Shown here: positions 51,565-60,566 of the stretch, piece after piece
Position numbering within the stretch: position 1 is the stretch's first letter
Layout: each line of letters opens with the position of its first letter
NCBI RefSeq assembly: GCF_026559675.1
Contig: NZ_CP092891.1
Location: forward strand, 2,294,001 to 2,358,000
Direction: 5' to 3'
DNA length: 64,000 nt
From: Microbacterium oxydans
GTDB lineage: Bacteria > Actinomycetota > Actinomycetes > Actinomycetales > Microbacteriaceae
Made by a program: the position numbers and the translations under genes
The notes under the pieces: generated by a model
Seen by the model: only the letters and a program-made list of their open reading frames with translations
The model's database searches: none
What the model was told of the DNA's origin: nothing

Positions 51565-53096
51565 ACAGCCCGCTCCGCGTCCTCGTGCTGTGGTTCCCCG
51601 ATTGGCCGATGCGGGCGACACTCGGCGCACCCCCGCATCCGCCCACCGCCCTGGTGCAGGCGAACACGATCGTCGCCTGCACCGCCTCCGCCCGGGAGCA
51701 CGGCGTGCGCACCGGCCAGCGCCGCCGAGTCGCCCAGGGGCACCTCTCGTCCCTGCGGGTGCTCCCCCACGACCCCGACCGGGACGAGCGTGCCTTCCTC
51801 CCCGTGCTGCACCTGATCGAGAAGCACGCCCCCGGGGTCACGCTGCTGCGCCCCGGGCTCGCGATCCTCCGGGCCAGGGGCATCTCCCGGTACCACGGCG
51901 GAGAGGCGGAGGCGGCCGAGGCGCTCACCGCCGTCCTCGCGGAGGCGGGCTTCCCCGAGGTGCGGATCGGCGTCGCCGACGGTCCGTTCACCGCGGAGAT
52001 CGCCGCGCGGGGTCCCGTGCCCTGCACGGTCGTGCCCCCCGGCGGATCTCGGGAGTTCCTGGCCCCGTACCCCGTGCAGGTGCTGCGGGACGAGCAGATC
52101 GCCGGTCTCCTCCTCCGGCTCGGAGTGCGCACCCTCGGCGAGTTCACCGCCCTCGCCCCGCTCGATGTGCGCGACCGCTTCGGCGAGCACGGCGCCCGGC
52201 TGTACGCGCTCGCCGCCGGCGCCGACTCCCGTCCGCTGACGCCTCGTCCCCCCGATCCCGAGCTCGTGCGGAACATCGAGTTCGACTCGCCGCTGGGCGG
52301 TGCGGATCAGGTGGCGTTCGCGGTGCGGCAGACGGCCGACGCGGTGATGCTCGCGCTCGGCGATGCCTCGGTCGTCTGCACCGAGGTGCGGATCGATCTG
52401 ACCGACGACAACGGCGTGGTCTTCTCCCGGTCCTGGCTGCATCCGACCTGCTTCGACGCCTCCGACCTCGTCGACCGTGTGCGCTGGCAGCTGGAGGCAC
52501 TCGCGGCGCAGAGCGCGAAGGATCCGGTCGACGAGGCGCGGGCGTTCGGCGGGATCGTCGCGGTGCGCGTCATCCCGGTGGCCGTGGACGATGCAGCCCA
52601 TCACCAGCCGGGGCTCTTCGGCTCGGGTACCGATGAGCGCCTGCACCATGCGGTCTCGCGCGTGCAGACCATGCTGGGGCATCAGGGCGTGGTCACCGCC
52701 GCGGTCACGGGTGGTCGCTGGCTGGCCGACCGTCAGGTGCTCACCCCCTGGGGAGAGCGCACGGTCACCCCGCGGGACCCGGGGTCGCCCTGGCCGGGGA
52801 GCCTCCCGGATCCGCTGCCCGCAGAGGTGTTCCTGCCCCCGCGTCCGATCGGGGTGCTCGCCGCGGACGAGACCACGGTCGGCGTGGACGAGCGCGGGGC
52901 GCTCTCGGACGACCCCGCCCGCATCGACGGAGCCGCCGTGCAGGCCTGGGCCGGCCCCTGGCCCGTCCACGAGCGACGGTGGACGGCCGGCGGCGGGAAG
53001 AGAGGTCATCGGCTGCAGATCGTCGACGACCTCGACCGCGCCTGGCTGGTGTTCCACACCGGCGAGCGCTGGTGGGCCGAGGGGCGGTACCGCTGA
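51561..53096 (+). CDS. imuB: ImuB, Y-family polymerase-like mutasome adaptor
   Basis: A protein of 511 residues related to DinB/UmuC: LRVLVLWFPDWPMRATLGA at the N-terminus, GISRYHGGEAEAAEALTAV, and ARLYALAAGADSRPL with a C-terminal little-finger-like part. The acidic active-site residues of Y-family polymerases (e.g. DMDxFF and the SxDE segment) are not seen, as expected for ImuB, which acts as a bridge between the beta clamp and DnaE2. A clamp-binding peptide was not clearly located. The stop shares one base with the dnaE2 start. Confidence 0.93.
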   Translation: MNSPLRVLVLWFPDWPMRATLGAPPHPPTALVQANTIVACTASAREHGVRTGQRRRVAQGHLSSLRVLPHDPDRDERAFLPVLHLIEKHAPGVTLLRPGLAILRARGISRYHGGEAEAAEALTAVLAEAGFPEVRIGVADGPFTAEIAARGPVPCTVVPPGGSREFLAPYPVQVLRDEQIAGLLLRLGVRTLGEFTALAPLDVRDRFGEHGARLYALAAGADSRPLTPRPPDPELVRNIEFDSPLGGADQVAFAVRQTADAVMLALGDASVVCTEVRIDLTDDNGVVFSRSWLHPTCFDASDLVDRVRWQLEALAAQSAKDPVDEARAFGGIVAVRVIPVAVDDAAHHQPGLFGSGTDERLHHAVSRVQTMLGHQGVVTAAVTGGRWLADRQVLTPWGERTVTPRDPGSPWPGSLPDPLPAEVFLPPRPIGVLAADETTVGVDERGALSDDPARIDGAAVQAWAGPWPVHERRWTAGGGKRGHRLQIVDDLDRAWLVFHTGERWWAEGRYR

Positions 53097-56000
53097 TGGG
53101 CTGGCACAACCCGCCGCTGTCCTGGGACGAGCTGGAGCGCACCCTCAGCGGGGAGGAGTCGGCGCCGCACCCCCCGGGTGCCGAGCCGCGGGGGCAACGG
53201 ACCGATCCCGGACCGGTGAGCCGTCGCCGCAAGCGCACCCCTCCCACCGCCGTCGCCCGCCCCGAGGACGCGGTCCCCTACGCCGAGCTGCACGCGCATT
53301 CGTCGTACTCGTTCCTCGACGGGGCGTCCTCTCCCGAGGACCTCCTCGCCGAGGCCGAGCGCCTGGGCCTGACCGCACTCGCCCTCACCGACCACGACGG
53401 CTTCTACGGTGCCGCGCGCTTCGCCGAATCGGCCGACCTCATGGAGAGCCCCCTGCAGACGGTGTTCGGCGCCGAGCTGTCGCTCGACCTTCCCGCACCG
53501 CAGCGGGGCTCCGCGGATCCGACCGGCGAGCACCTGCTGGTCCTCGCCCGCGGCATGGAGGGGTATCACCGGCTCTCCGGCGCGATCACGGCGGCGCAGC
53601 TGCGCGGCGGCGAGAAGGGGCGCCCGGTGTACGACCTCGATGACCTGGCCGCACGTGCGGGCGGCCACTGGACGATCCTGACCGGATGCCGCAAGGGCGC
53701 CGTGCGCCGCGGGCTCGAGGCCGGAGACGCGGCCTCCCCGCTGCGCTCCCTCGTCGACCGGTTCGGGAGCGACCACGTCGCGGTCGAGCTGTTCGATCAC
53801 GGCGACCCCCTCGACACGCGTCGCAACGACACCCTCGCCGCGCTCGCCCGGCGGATGCGGCTGCCGCTGGTGGCGACGAACAACGTGCACTACGCCACCC
53901 CCGCCCAGGCACCGCTCGCCGAGGCCGTGGCCGCGGTCCGCGCGGTGCGCAGCATGGACGAGCTCGACGGCTGGCTGCCCGCGCACGGCGGGGCGCATCT
54001 GCGCAGCGGAGCCGAGATGTCGGCCCGCTTCCAGCGCTACCCCGGAGCGATCTCGTACGGGCTCGAGCTGGCGGCGGCCTCCGCCTTCCCGCTGCGCCTC
54101 GCCCGGCCGGCGCTGCCGCAACAGAAGGTGCCGGAGGGGCACACGCCCATGAGCTGGCTGCGTCATCTGGTCTGGGAGGCCGTGCCGTCGAAGTATCCGC
54201 GGCTGGACGACGACGGCCGGCACCGGATCGCGCGCGAGCTCGACGTGATCGAGGAGAAGGACTTCCCCGGGTACTTCCTGATCGTGCACGGCATCGTGAC
54301 CGAGGCGCGCAGGCTCGGCATCCTCTGTCAGGGCCGAGGCTCGGCCGCGGCGAGCGCGGTCTGCTACCTGCTGGGCATCACCGCGGTCGATCCGATCCTC
54401 TACCGCCTCCCCTTCGAGCGGTTCCTGGCGACCACGCGCACGGAGGAGCCCGACATCGACGTGGACTTCGACTCCGACCGCCGCGAGGAGATCATCCAGT
54501 GGGTCTATCGGGAGTACGGCAGGGAGCGGGCGGCCCAGGTGGCGAACGTCATCCAGTACCGTCCGAAGAACGCGGTGCGCGACATGGCGAGGGCGCTCGG
54601 CCATTCCCCCGGTCAGCAGGATGCCTGGTCCCGCCAGGTCGACGGCTGGGGTGCGGGGCTGGAGGCCGTCGAGGGGCATGACATCCCCGCGAACGTGCTC
54701 GCCTATGCGGGTGAGCTGCTGAAGGCGCCTCGGCATCTCGGCATCCACTCCGGCGGCATGGTGCTCACCGCGCGCCCGGTCGGCGAGGTCGTGCCCGTGG
54801 AGCACGCCCGCATGGAGAATCGCACCGTCATCCAGTGGGACAAGGACGACTCCGCCTTCATGGGACTGGTGAAGTTCGATCTGCTGGGGCTCGGGATGCT
54901 CGCCGCCCTCCAGCACTGCTTCGACCTGATCCGCGAGACCACCGGGGAGGAGTGGCGACTCGAGACCATTCCCAAGGAGGAGGCGGCGGTCTACGACATG
55001 CTCTGCCGCGCGGATTCGATCGGGGTCTTCCAGGTGGAGTCGCGCGCGCAGATCGGCCTGCTCCCCCGTCTGCAGCCCCGGTGCTTCTACGACCTCGCCA
55101 TCCAGATCGCGCTCATCCGCCCCGGACCCATCCAGGGCGGGGCGGTGCATCCGTTCGTGCGGCGCAAGATGGCGAAGGACCGTGTGGACGAGGAGAACCG
55201 GGAGCGGGCGACTCGCGGTCAGGCGCCGGTGGAGTTCACGATCCCGTACCCGCACGGCGATCTGGAGGACATCCTGAAGCGCACGCTGGGCATCCCCATC
55301 TTCCAGGAGCAGCTCATCCAGATGGCGACGGCGATCGGCGACTGCACGGCCGACGAGGCCGATCTGCTGCGCCGGGCCATGGGCTCCAAGCGCGGGCTGG
55401 AGAAGATCGAGAAGGTGAGGGACAAGCTCTACGCCGGGATGGCGCGGCGCGGACTCGTCGACGAGGCCGCCGACCGCATCTACGCGCAGATCCAGGCGTT
55501 CTCGAACTTCGGATTCGCCGAGTCGCACTCCCTGTCGTTCGCCCTGCTCGTCTACGCCAGCTCCTGGCTGAAGCTGCACTACCCCGCCGCGTTCCTCGCC
55601 GGCCTGCTGCGCTCGCAGCCGATGGGCTTCTACTCCGCGGCGACCCTCACCGCGGACGCCCGGCGGCACGGGGTCGAGGTCCACCGCCCCGATCTGCATG
55701 TCTCCGGCGCGACGGAGACCCTGGAGCCGCTCGCCGACTTTCCGGGGAACGGGCCGACCGGCCGGGACACGTGCCTCGCCGACCCCCAGCCCCCCGTCCT
55801 CCGCTTCGACCGGGAGGCTCCGGATGAGTCAACCGCGCATCGCCGGGACGGGAGGTTCGCGGTGCGACTGGGGCTGAGCGGCATCCGCGGCATCGGCGTC
55901 CCGATGGCGGAGCGGATCGTCGCCGAGCGCGAGGCGCACGGCCGCTACCGGGACCTGAACGATCTGGTGCGACGGACGGATGCCACCGCCGCGCAGCTGG

Positions 56001-56560
56001 AGGCTCTCGCGACCGCCGGCGCGTTCGCCTGCCTCGGGCTGGAGCGACGGGAGGCCATCTGGCTCGCGGGTGCCGCGGCGGACGACCGGTCGCGGTTCCT
56101 TCCCGGGACCACGGTCGCCGTGCAGCCGCCCCTGTTCGCCGACCAGACCAGCTACGAACGTCTCTCCGCCGATCTCTGGGCGACCGGGGTGTCGACCGAC
56201 GACCATCCGATGGCGCACTTCCGTGAGGCGCTGCGTACCCGCGGGGTGCTGACCGCCGCCGATCTGCAGGGGCACGAGATCGGACGACGCATCGAGGTCG
56301 CCGGGCTCGTCACCCACCGCCAGCGACCGGCGACGGCGGCCGGGATCACGTTCGTGAACCTCGAGGACGAGAGCGGCCTGGTGAACGTCGTCTGCTCGGC
56401 GGGGGTCTGGAACCGCTACCGCCGTGTCGCCCGGGAGTCACCGGCGCTCATCATCCGCGGCATCCTGGAGCGGTCGGCCGAGGGCGTGGTCAATGTGCTC
56501 GCCGACGGGTTCGAGGATCTGCGCACCGGTCTGACGCATCGATCCCGGGACTTCCGCTGA
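53096..56560 (+). CDS. dnaE2: error-prone DNA polymerase DnaE2
   Basis: A protein of 1154 residues, similar to DnaE1 but of the damage-tolerance branch. PHP domain AELHAHSSYSFLDGASSPED (about residue 62), palm aspartates EPDIDVDFDSDRREEIIQW (about 452), fingers region and an OB fold near the C-terminus (EIGRRIEVAGLVTHRQRP). With ImuA' and ImuB it carries out mutagenic bypass after DNA damage, a source of induced mutation in mycobacteria. The ATG overlaps the imuB stop by one base (TGATG). Confidence 0.96.
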   Translation: MGWHNPPLSWDELERTLSGEESAPHPPGAEPRGQRTDPGPVSRRRKRTPPTAVARPEDAVPYAELHAHSSYSFLDGASSPEDLLAEAERLGLTALALTDHDGFYGAARFAESADLMESPLQTVFGAELSLDLPAPQRGSADPTGEHLLVLARGMEGYHRLSGAITAAQLRGGEKGRPVYDLDDLAARAGGHWTILTGCRKGAVRRGLEAGDAASPLRSLVDRFGSDHVAVELFDHGDPLDTRRNDTLAALARRMRLPLVATNNVHYATPAQAPLAEAVAAVRAVRSMDELDGWLPAHGGAHLRSGAEMSARFQRYPGAISYGLELAAASAFPLRLARPALPQQKVPEGHTPMSWLRHLVWEAVPSKYPRLDDDGRHRIARELDVIEEKDFPGYFLIVHGIVTEARRLGILCQGRGSAAASAVCYLLGITAVDPILYRLPFERFLATTRTEEPDIDVDFDSDRREEIIQWVYREYGRERAAQVANVIQYRPKNAVRDMARALGHSPGQQDAWSRQVDGWGAGLEAVEGHDIPANVLAYAGELLKAPRHLGIHSGGMVLTARPVGEVVPVEHARMENRTVIQWDKDDSAFMGLVKFDLLGLGMLAALQHCFDLIRETTGEEWRLETIPKEEAAVYDMLCRADSIGVFQVESRAQIGLLPRLQPRCFYDLAIQIALIRPGPIQGGAVHPFVRRKMAKDRVDEENRERATRGQAPVEFTIPYPHGDLEDILKRTLGIPIFQEQLIQMATAIGDCTADEADLLRRAMGSKRGLEKIEKVRDKLYAGMARRGLVDEAADRIYAQIQAFSNFGFAESHSLSFALLVYASSWLKLHYPAAFLAGLLRSQPMGFYSAATLTADARRHGVEVHRPDLHVSGATETLEPLADFPGNGPTGRDTCLADPQPPVLRFDREAPDESTAHRRDGRFAVRLGLSGIRGIGVPMAERIVAEREAHGRYRDLNDLVRRTDATAAQLEALATAGAFACLGLERREAIWLAGAAADDRSRFLPGTTVAVQPPLFADQTSYERLSADLWATGVSTDDHPMAHFREALRTRGVLTAADLQGHEIGRRIEVAGLVTHRQRPATAAGITFVNLEDESGLVNVVCSAGVWNRYRRVARESPALIIRGILERSAEGVVNVLADGFEDLRTGLTHRSRDFR

Positions 56561-56574
56561 GGGACGCGGAAAAA

Positions 56575-56958
56575 TCACCAGAAGCGTTCGGGCTCTTCCT
56601 CGAGCGGTCGGTCCACACCGCCCCAGCGGTCCGCCTCGGCCTTCGCGGCATCCGCGGCGGCGTCCGCCCCGCGCAGCGCGACCTTCGCTCCCGTCGCGCC
56701 CGGACCGATCGGATCGACGAGCAGAGCGGTGCGCGCACCGGCACCGCCGATGGTCACCGTGCACTTCAGGACTCGACCGATCCACCGGGAGACGTCGCGG
56801 CCGGGCTCCTCCGGACGCCGGTAGCGGATGCCCGTGTCGAGGTCGACGAGGGCGAGCACGACAGGCTCCTCCGTGAGCGGATCGACCTGCTCGGTCACCT
56901 CGACCCGATGGCCGTGAGGGATGGCGACCTGCGCGTCGAAAACCAGCAATCTGTCCAT
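56575..56958 (-). CDS. hypothetical protein of 127 residues
   Basis: MDRLLVFDAQVAIPHGHRVE begins a soluble protein with strand-rich pieces (VLALVDLDTGIRYRRPEE, CTVTIGGAGARTALLVDP) and an Ala-rich helical tail. No named family is recognised. It is convergent with dnaE2, 14 bases apart, and has its own leaderless-type promoter (TAGGGT, six bases, ATG 56958). Confidence 0.75.
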   Translation of the reverse strand: MDRLLVFDAQVAIPHGHRVEVTEQVDPLTEEPVVLALVDLDTGIRYRRPEEPGRDVSRWIGRVLKCTVTIGGAGARTALLVDPIGPGATGAKVALRGADAAADAAKAEADRWGGVDRPLEEEPERFW

Positions 56959-56964
56959 GGATCC

Positions 56965-56970
56965 ACCCTA
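56965..56970 (-). promoter_or_regulatory. -10 hexamer TAGGGT of the 127-residue protein gene
   Basis: TAGGGT, six bases, ATG at 56958; leaderless type. Confidence 0.6.
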
Positions 56971-57062
56971 GGCACACGCCACCGGAAGACAACAGGGACC
57001 ACGCGTCGGATACATTCGGATACTTCTTTGTCCCCCAAATGGCGGACAAGCCGATTAAGAGG

Positions 57063-57188
57063 TACTCTTCTCTCGTAGCAGGGGCTACGAGGCTGATGGA
57101 CTGGGGAATCAGCCGTGAGCGCAGCGAGATCTTCGCCGCCTCCCCAACCGTCCGGGAAGGACGGTGAGCCCTCTCGGCGACACCGTCT
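57063..57188 (+). ncRNA. structured intergenic region, candidate non-coding RNA
   Basis: No protein gene fits here (gap 56959-57244). On the plus strand a -10-like TACTCT (57063-57068) is followed by three hairpins: CTCGTAGC/GCTACGAG, GGCTGAT/ATCAGCC and ACCGTCC/GGACGGT. A longer pairing TGGGG/CCCCA joins the second and third. I cannot match it to a known riboswitch or RNA family, and the strand is not certain. Confidence 0.35.
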
Positions 57189-57234
57189 GGGGCGGGTCGT
57201 TCGGGAGGGCATACCTCCCCGAACGCGCCGCCCG
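57189..57234. terminator. large hairpin after the DUF2255 gene
   Basis: Arms GTTCGGGAGG (57199-57208) and its complement at 57214-57224 (one bulged base), extended by GGGCGG/CCGCCC outside. It lies just beyond the DUF2255 stop and may also end the candidate RNA on the other strand. No T tract is present. Confidence 0.6.
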
Positions 57235-57244
57235 GAGCGCGGCC

Positions 57245-57619
57245 TCAGTCGACGGGGATGACCTCGAGAGTGTTCGAACGCACCGGCTCCTGGCCCATCT
57301 CGGGCGCATACGGGCTCGGGGTGTACTTGTCGAGATACGCCGCGTCGATCGCCGCGTTCGTGGCCTCGTCGGTGACGCTCTCGAAGCGAACGTCCTTCGT
57401 CACGCCGCCGGCCGATACCCGACCGCGGAGACTCGCGAGGGCCGGGGCGTACCACTTGCCCTCCAGGCCCGTGTACGAGCGCACGAACAGACGACCATCC
57501 ACGGCGACCGCCCAGATCCCGACCGTCTTCGGCGTCGTCCCGTCTTCGAGCTGCGCGGACAGATCGAACATCTCCGGCGCCGCGATCGCCGCGAGCTCTT
57601 CGGCATTCCACTTCGTCAT
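57245..57619 (-). CDS. DUF2255 family protein
   Basis: A protein of 124 residues. WAVAVDGRLFVRSYTGLEGKW and the downstream YLDKYTPSPYAPEM are typical of DUF2255, small proteins with a flavin-reductase-like split barrel look but no proven activity. It lies ten bases after an NADPH-dependent FMN reductase gene, whose TAG stop is part of this gene's -10 element TAGAGT. The neighbour suggests a link to redox metabolism, by position only. Confidence 0.85.
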   Translation of the reverse strand: MTKWNAEELAAIAAPEMFDLSAQLEDGTTPKTVGIWAVAVDGRLFVRSYTGLEGKWYAPALASLRGRVSAGGVTKDVRFESVTDEATNAAIDAAYLDKYTPSPYAPEMGQEPVRSNTLEVIPVD

Positions 57620-57625
57620 CTGAGA

Positions 57626-57631
57626 ACTCTA
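57626..57631 (-). promoter_or_regulatory. -10 hexamer TAGAGT of the DUF2255 gene, overlapping the upstream stop
   Basis: TAGAGT starts with the stop codon of the FMN reductase gene; six bases later comes ATG 57619. Same design as at lpd (44685). Confidence 0.55.
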
Positions 57632-58213
57632 ACTCTGGTCGCCGACGTGCCCCGGAGCCGTGAGCGACAGCACCCGCTCGACGAAGGCCGCGTACTCGTG
57701 CATGTAGTGCCGCAGGAACTCCTCCGTCGCCTCATCCTTCACCTCGCCGTCCGCGCCGAAGACCTCGGGACGGAAGGTGATGTAGGCCTCAGGGGCGTTC
57801 AGCTGCGGGGCGTTCAGGAAGCTCAGCACGCTGCGCATCGACGACTGCATCACCGCGGTGCCGATGGCGCCGGTGGAGGCTCCGATGATGCCGGTGGGCT
57901 TGCGGGCGAACGAGTTGTGCCCCCAGGGCCGCGAGCCCCAGTCGATCGCGTTCTTCAGCGCGCCCGGGATGGAGCGGTTGTACTCGGGCGAGATGAGGAG
58001 CAGCCCCTCGGCCCCCTCGACCGCACGCTTGAACACGGTGACGGCCTCGACCGGATCGAGCTCGTCGTCGCGGTTGTAGAGCGGGAGGTCGCGGATCGGG
58101 ATCTCCACGAGCTCCAGGTCGGACGGCGCCAGCCGCACGAGGGTCTTCGAGAGGACGCGGTTGATCGAGTTCGTGGCGAGGCTTCCGATGATGTAGCCGA
58201 TGCGGTGGGTCAT
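57629..58213 (-). CDS. NADPH-dependent FMN reductase family protein
   Basis: A protein of 194 residues with a flavodoxin-like fold: RIGYIIGSLATNSINRVLSK is the FMN phosphate loop (GSLxxxSxNR), EGLLLISPEYNRSIPGALKNAIDW the conserved family motif, and KPTGIIGASTGAIGTAVMQ the third strand. Such enzymes reduce FMN, quinones or chromate with NAD(P)H. The ATG at 58213 is chosen; an open frame to 58393 runs into the helR promoter region. It is divergent from helR across a 159-base gap. Confidence 0.9.
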   Translation of the reverse strand: MTHRIGYIIGSLATNSINRVLSKTLVRLAPSDLELVEIPIRDLPLYNRDDELDPVEAVTVFKRAVEGAEGLLLISPEYNRSIPGALKNAIDWGSRPWGHNSFARKPTGIIGASTGAIGTAVMQSSMRSVLSFLNAPQLNAPEAYITFRPEVFGADGEVKDEATEEFLRHYMHEYAAFVERVLSLTAPGHVGDQS

Positions 58214-58292
58214 GTCCGTTCCGCGGGGAGGCCGGTCGAATCTCGTCAGCGTGATCCCCGCGTCCTTCCATCTCCAGGATATCTCCGCGATG

Positions 58293-58312
58293 GGGGCTTG
58301 CCGCAAGGCCCC
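58293..58312 (+). promoter_or_regulatory. rifamycin-associated element (RAE) before helR
   Basis: GGGGCTTGCCGCAAGGCCCC matches the published RAE (GGGGCTTGCGGCAAGGCCCC, from memory) at 19 of 20 positions. A -10-like CAGAAT lies at 58323-58328 and helR begins 60 bases after the element. Confidence 0.85.
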
Positions 58313-58372
58313 CTCCGTGGGGCAGAATCGACCCTCGCTCGTGCGATCTGCGCGCGTGCGTGAAGGAGACTC

Positions 58373-60505
58373 ATGCCCACCGATCCCTTCCACCTCCCCG
58401 ACAACCTCGAGGCGAAGTCCTCACCCGCACTCCTCGACGCCGACCGCGCGCACCTCCGGCGCATCGCGGATGCCCTGGACGAACAGCGCGCCGACGTCGC
58501 GCTGCGGCTCGAACAGGCGCGCCGCCAGCACGCCGCATACGGAGACGCCGCTGTGGACCGCGACCTGCAGATCCGTCGGCTCAGCGGACGACTGCGGGTG
58601 CTGGAGCGCTTCGGGATCGACATCTGCCTCGGCCGGATGACGCCGGCCGACGGCGAACCGGTCTACATCGGCCGCACCGGGCTGGCGGCGGCCGACGGCA
58701 CGCGACTCCTGATCGACTGGCGGACACCCGCGGCCGAGCCGTACTTCGCCGCGACCATGGAGGATCCGCGCGGGATCATCTCGCGGCGCCGCTACCGCTG
58801 GACCGATGGCCGGGTCAGCGACTACTGGGACGAGGCGCTCACTCCGGCCGGCTTCGACGGCGCGGCGTCGCTCGACGACCAGTCGGCGTTCATCGCGAGT
58901 CTCGGAACGCACCGGACATCACGGATGCGCGATGTGCTCGCCACGATCCAGGCCGATCAGGATGCCATCATCCGCACGCCCTCCGCCGGAGCCCTCGTCG
59001 TGGACGGCGGACCGGGCACCGGGAAGACGGTGGTCGCGCTGCATCGCGCCGCGCATCTCCTCTACGCGGAGCCGCACCTCACGCAGAGCGCGGGCGGCAT
59101 GCTGCTCGTCGGCCCCAACGCCCACTACCTCGCCTATGTTGGGGACGTGCTGCCCAGCCTCGGCGAGGACACGGTGCGCCTGAGCACGCTGCGCGACCTC
59201 GTGCCGGAGGGAGCCGCCGCCGGCGACGAGAGCGATCCGCGGGTCTCCCGGCTCAAGGCCGCCCTCGATCCGGGCGCCGTCCTCGACGCCGCCGCCCGGG
59301 CGTTCGAACGTCCGCCCCGGCACGCGATGCGCCTCGAGTCGCCCTGGGCCGACCTCTGGATCAGCCGGACCGAGTGGACGGAGCTGTTCTCCGGTGCGGA
59401 TCCCGCCGCCTCGCACAACGAGGCGCGGGACGAGGTCTGGGAGGAGGTGCTGGAACTGCTCGCGGACCAGGTCGACGACGACGAGGTCCCCCCGCACGCC
59501 GTCCGCCGATGGCTCCGTCAGGACGATGACCTCACCGGGACGTTCGTGCGCGCGTGGCCGATGCTGTCTCCGACGTCCGTGGTCTCCCGACTGTGGAGCT
59601 CGCCCGAGTTCCTGCGGCAGTGCGCTCCGGAGCTGTCGGCGACCGATGCCGCACTCCTCCGGCGCGACGGCTCCGCGCCGTGGACGACCGCGGACCTTCC
59701 CTTCCTCGACGCCGCCCGCCGCCGCATCGGCGACCCGGACGCGGTGCGCGAGGAGCATCGCCGTCAGGCCGTCATCGCCTCGGCGCAGGAGCAGATGTCG
59801 CACGTCGTCGACCACCTGATCGAAGACGACGACAGCGAGATGAAGGTCATGTCGATCCTCCGCGGACAGGACGCACGGAACGTCCTGATCGGCGTCGACG
59901 CCCCGCCGCCGCCCCGCCCGGACGAACTCGCCGGACCGTTCGGACACATCGTCGTCGACGAGGCGCAGGAGCTCACGGACGCCGAGTGGAGGATGCTCCT
60001 CGCACGGTGCCCGTCCCGCAGCTTCACGATCGTGGGCGACCGCGCCCAGGCCCGACACGGCTTCACCGAGAGCTGGGAGGTGCGGCTCGCTCGCGTGGGT
60101 CTGCGGGACGTGCGGATCGCGCATCTCGGCGTGAACTATCGGACCCCGGCCGAGGTGATGACAGAGGCCGCGCCCGCCATCCTCGCCGCGATCCCGGATG
60201 CGAACGTCCCGACCTCGGTGCGCGAGAGCGGGGTGCCCGTCCGGTTCGACGCGGTCGCGTCGCTGGCGTCGGTGCTGGAGACCTGGCTCGACGCGCATCC
60301 GGAGGGCGTGGCCTGCGTGATCGGCGACTCCGGGTTCCGACCGACGGCCCGCGTGCGGTCGCTGACCCCCACCGGGGCCAAGGGGCTCGAGTTCGATCTC
60401 GTCGTGCTGGTCCGCCCCGAGCAGTTCGGCGACGACGTGACCGGGGCGGTGGATCGCTACGTCGCGATGACCCGCACGACGAGGGAGCTCGTGGTGCTGA
60501 GCTGA
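58373..60505 (+). CDS. helR: RNA polymerase recycling ATPase HelR (HelD-like)
   Basis: A protein of 710 residues from the UvrD/HelD superfamily. A coiled N-terminal arm (about 20-80), Walker A VVDGGPGTGKTVVALHRAAH (about 205), a long insertion, Walker B VVDEAQELTDAEW (about 525), GDRAQ and a C-terminal motif with TPTGAKGLEFDLVVLVRP. HelD-like ATPases pull RNA polymerase off DNA or free it from inhibitors; the HelR branch displaces rifamycin and gives resistance. The RAE upstream strongly supports HelR. The ATG at 58373 has GAAGGAG four bases upstream. Confidence 0.9.
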   Translation: MPTDPFHLPDNLEAKSSPALLDADRAHLRRIADALDEQRADVALRLEQARRQHAAYGDAAVDRDLQIRRLSGRLRVLERFGIDICLGRMTPADGEPVYIGRTGLAAADGTRLLIDWRTPAAEPYFAATMEDPRGIISRRRYRWTDGRVSDYWDEALTPAGFDGAASLDDQSAFIASLGTHRTSRMRDVLATIQADQDAIIRTPSAGALVVDGGPGTGKTVVALHRAAHLLYAEPHLTQSAGGMLLVGPNAHYLAYVGDVLPSLGEDTVRLSTLRDLVPEGAAAGDESDPRVSRLKAALDPGAVLDAAARAFERPPRHAMRLESPWADLWISRTEWTELFSGADPAASHNEARDEVWEEVLELLADQVDDDEVPPHAVRRWLRQDDDLTGTFVRAWPMLSPTSVVSRLWSSPEFLRQCAPELSATDAALLRRDGSAPWTTADLPFLDAARRRIGDPDAVREEHRRQAVIASAQEQMSHVVDHLIEDDDSEMKVMSILRGQDARNVLIGVDAPPPPRPDELAGPFGHIVVDEAQELTDAEWRMLLARCPSRSFTIVGDRAQARHGFTESWEVRLARVGLRDVRIAHLGVNYRTPAEVMTEAAPAILAAIPDANVPTSVRESGVPVRFDAVASLASVLETWLDAHPEGVACVIGDSGFRPTARVRSLTPTGAKGLEFDLVVLVRPEQFGDDVTGAVDRYVAMTRTTRELVVLS

Positions 60506-60554
60506 GCCCCGAGGCCGTCGCGTCCAGCCCCTGTACCCGACCCGCGGACCGTCC

Positions 60555-60560
60555 TACTCT
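60555..60560 (+). promoter_or_regulatory. -10 hexamer TACTCT of the small zinc-ribbon gene
   Basis: TACTCT, six bases, ATG at 60567; leaderless type. Confidence 0.55.
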
Positions 60561-60566
60561 GGACGG

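Noticed and set aside
50967..55699. Long minus-strand frames across imuB and dnaE2
   Set aside because: Shadows of the plus-strand genes, which carry intact motifs and overlapping starts and stops.
57093..57130. CTGATG plus nearby GGGGAA recalling a hammerhead ribozyme core or a c-di-AMP riboswitch
   Set aside because: The invariant CTGATGA and CGAAA boxes are not present in the needed arrangement, riboswitch consensus pieces are incomplete, and no suitable downstream gene follows.
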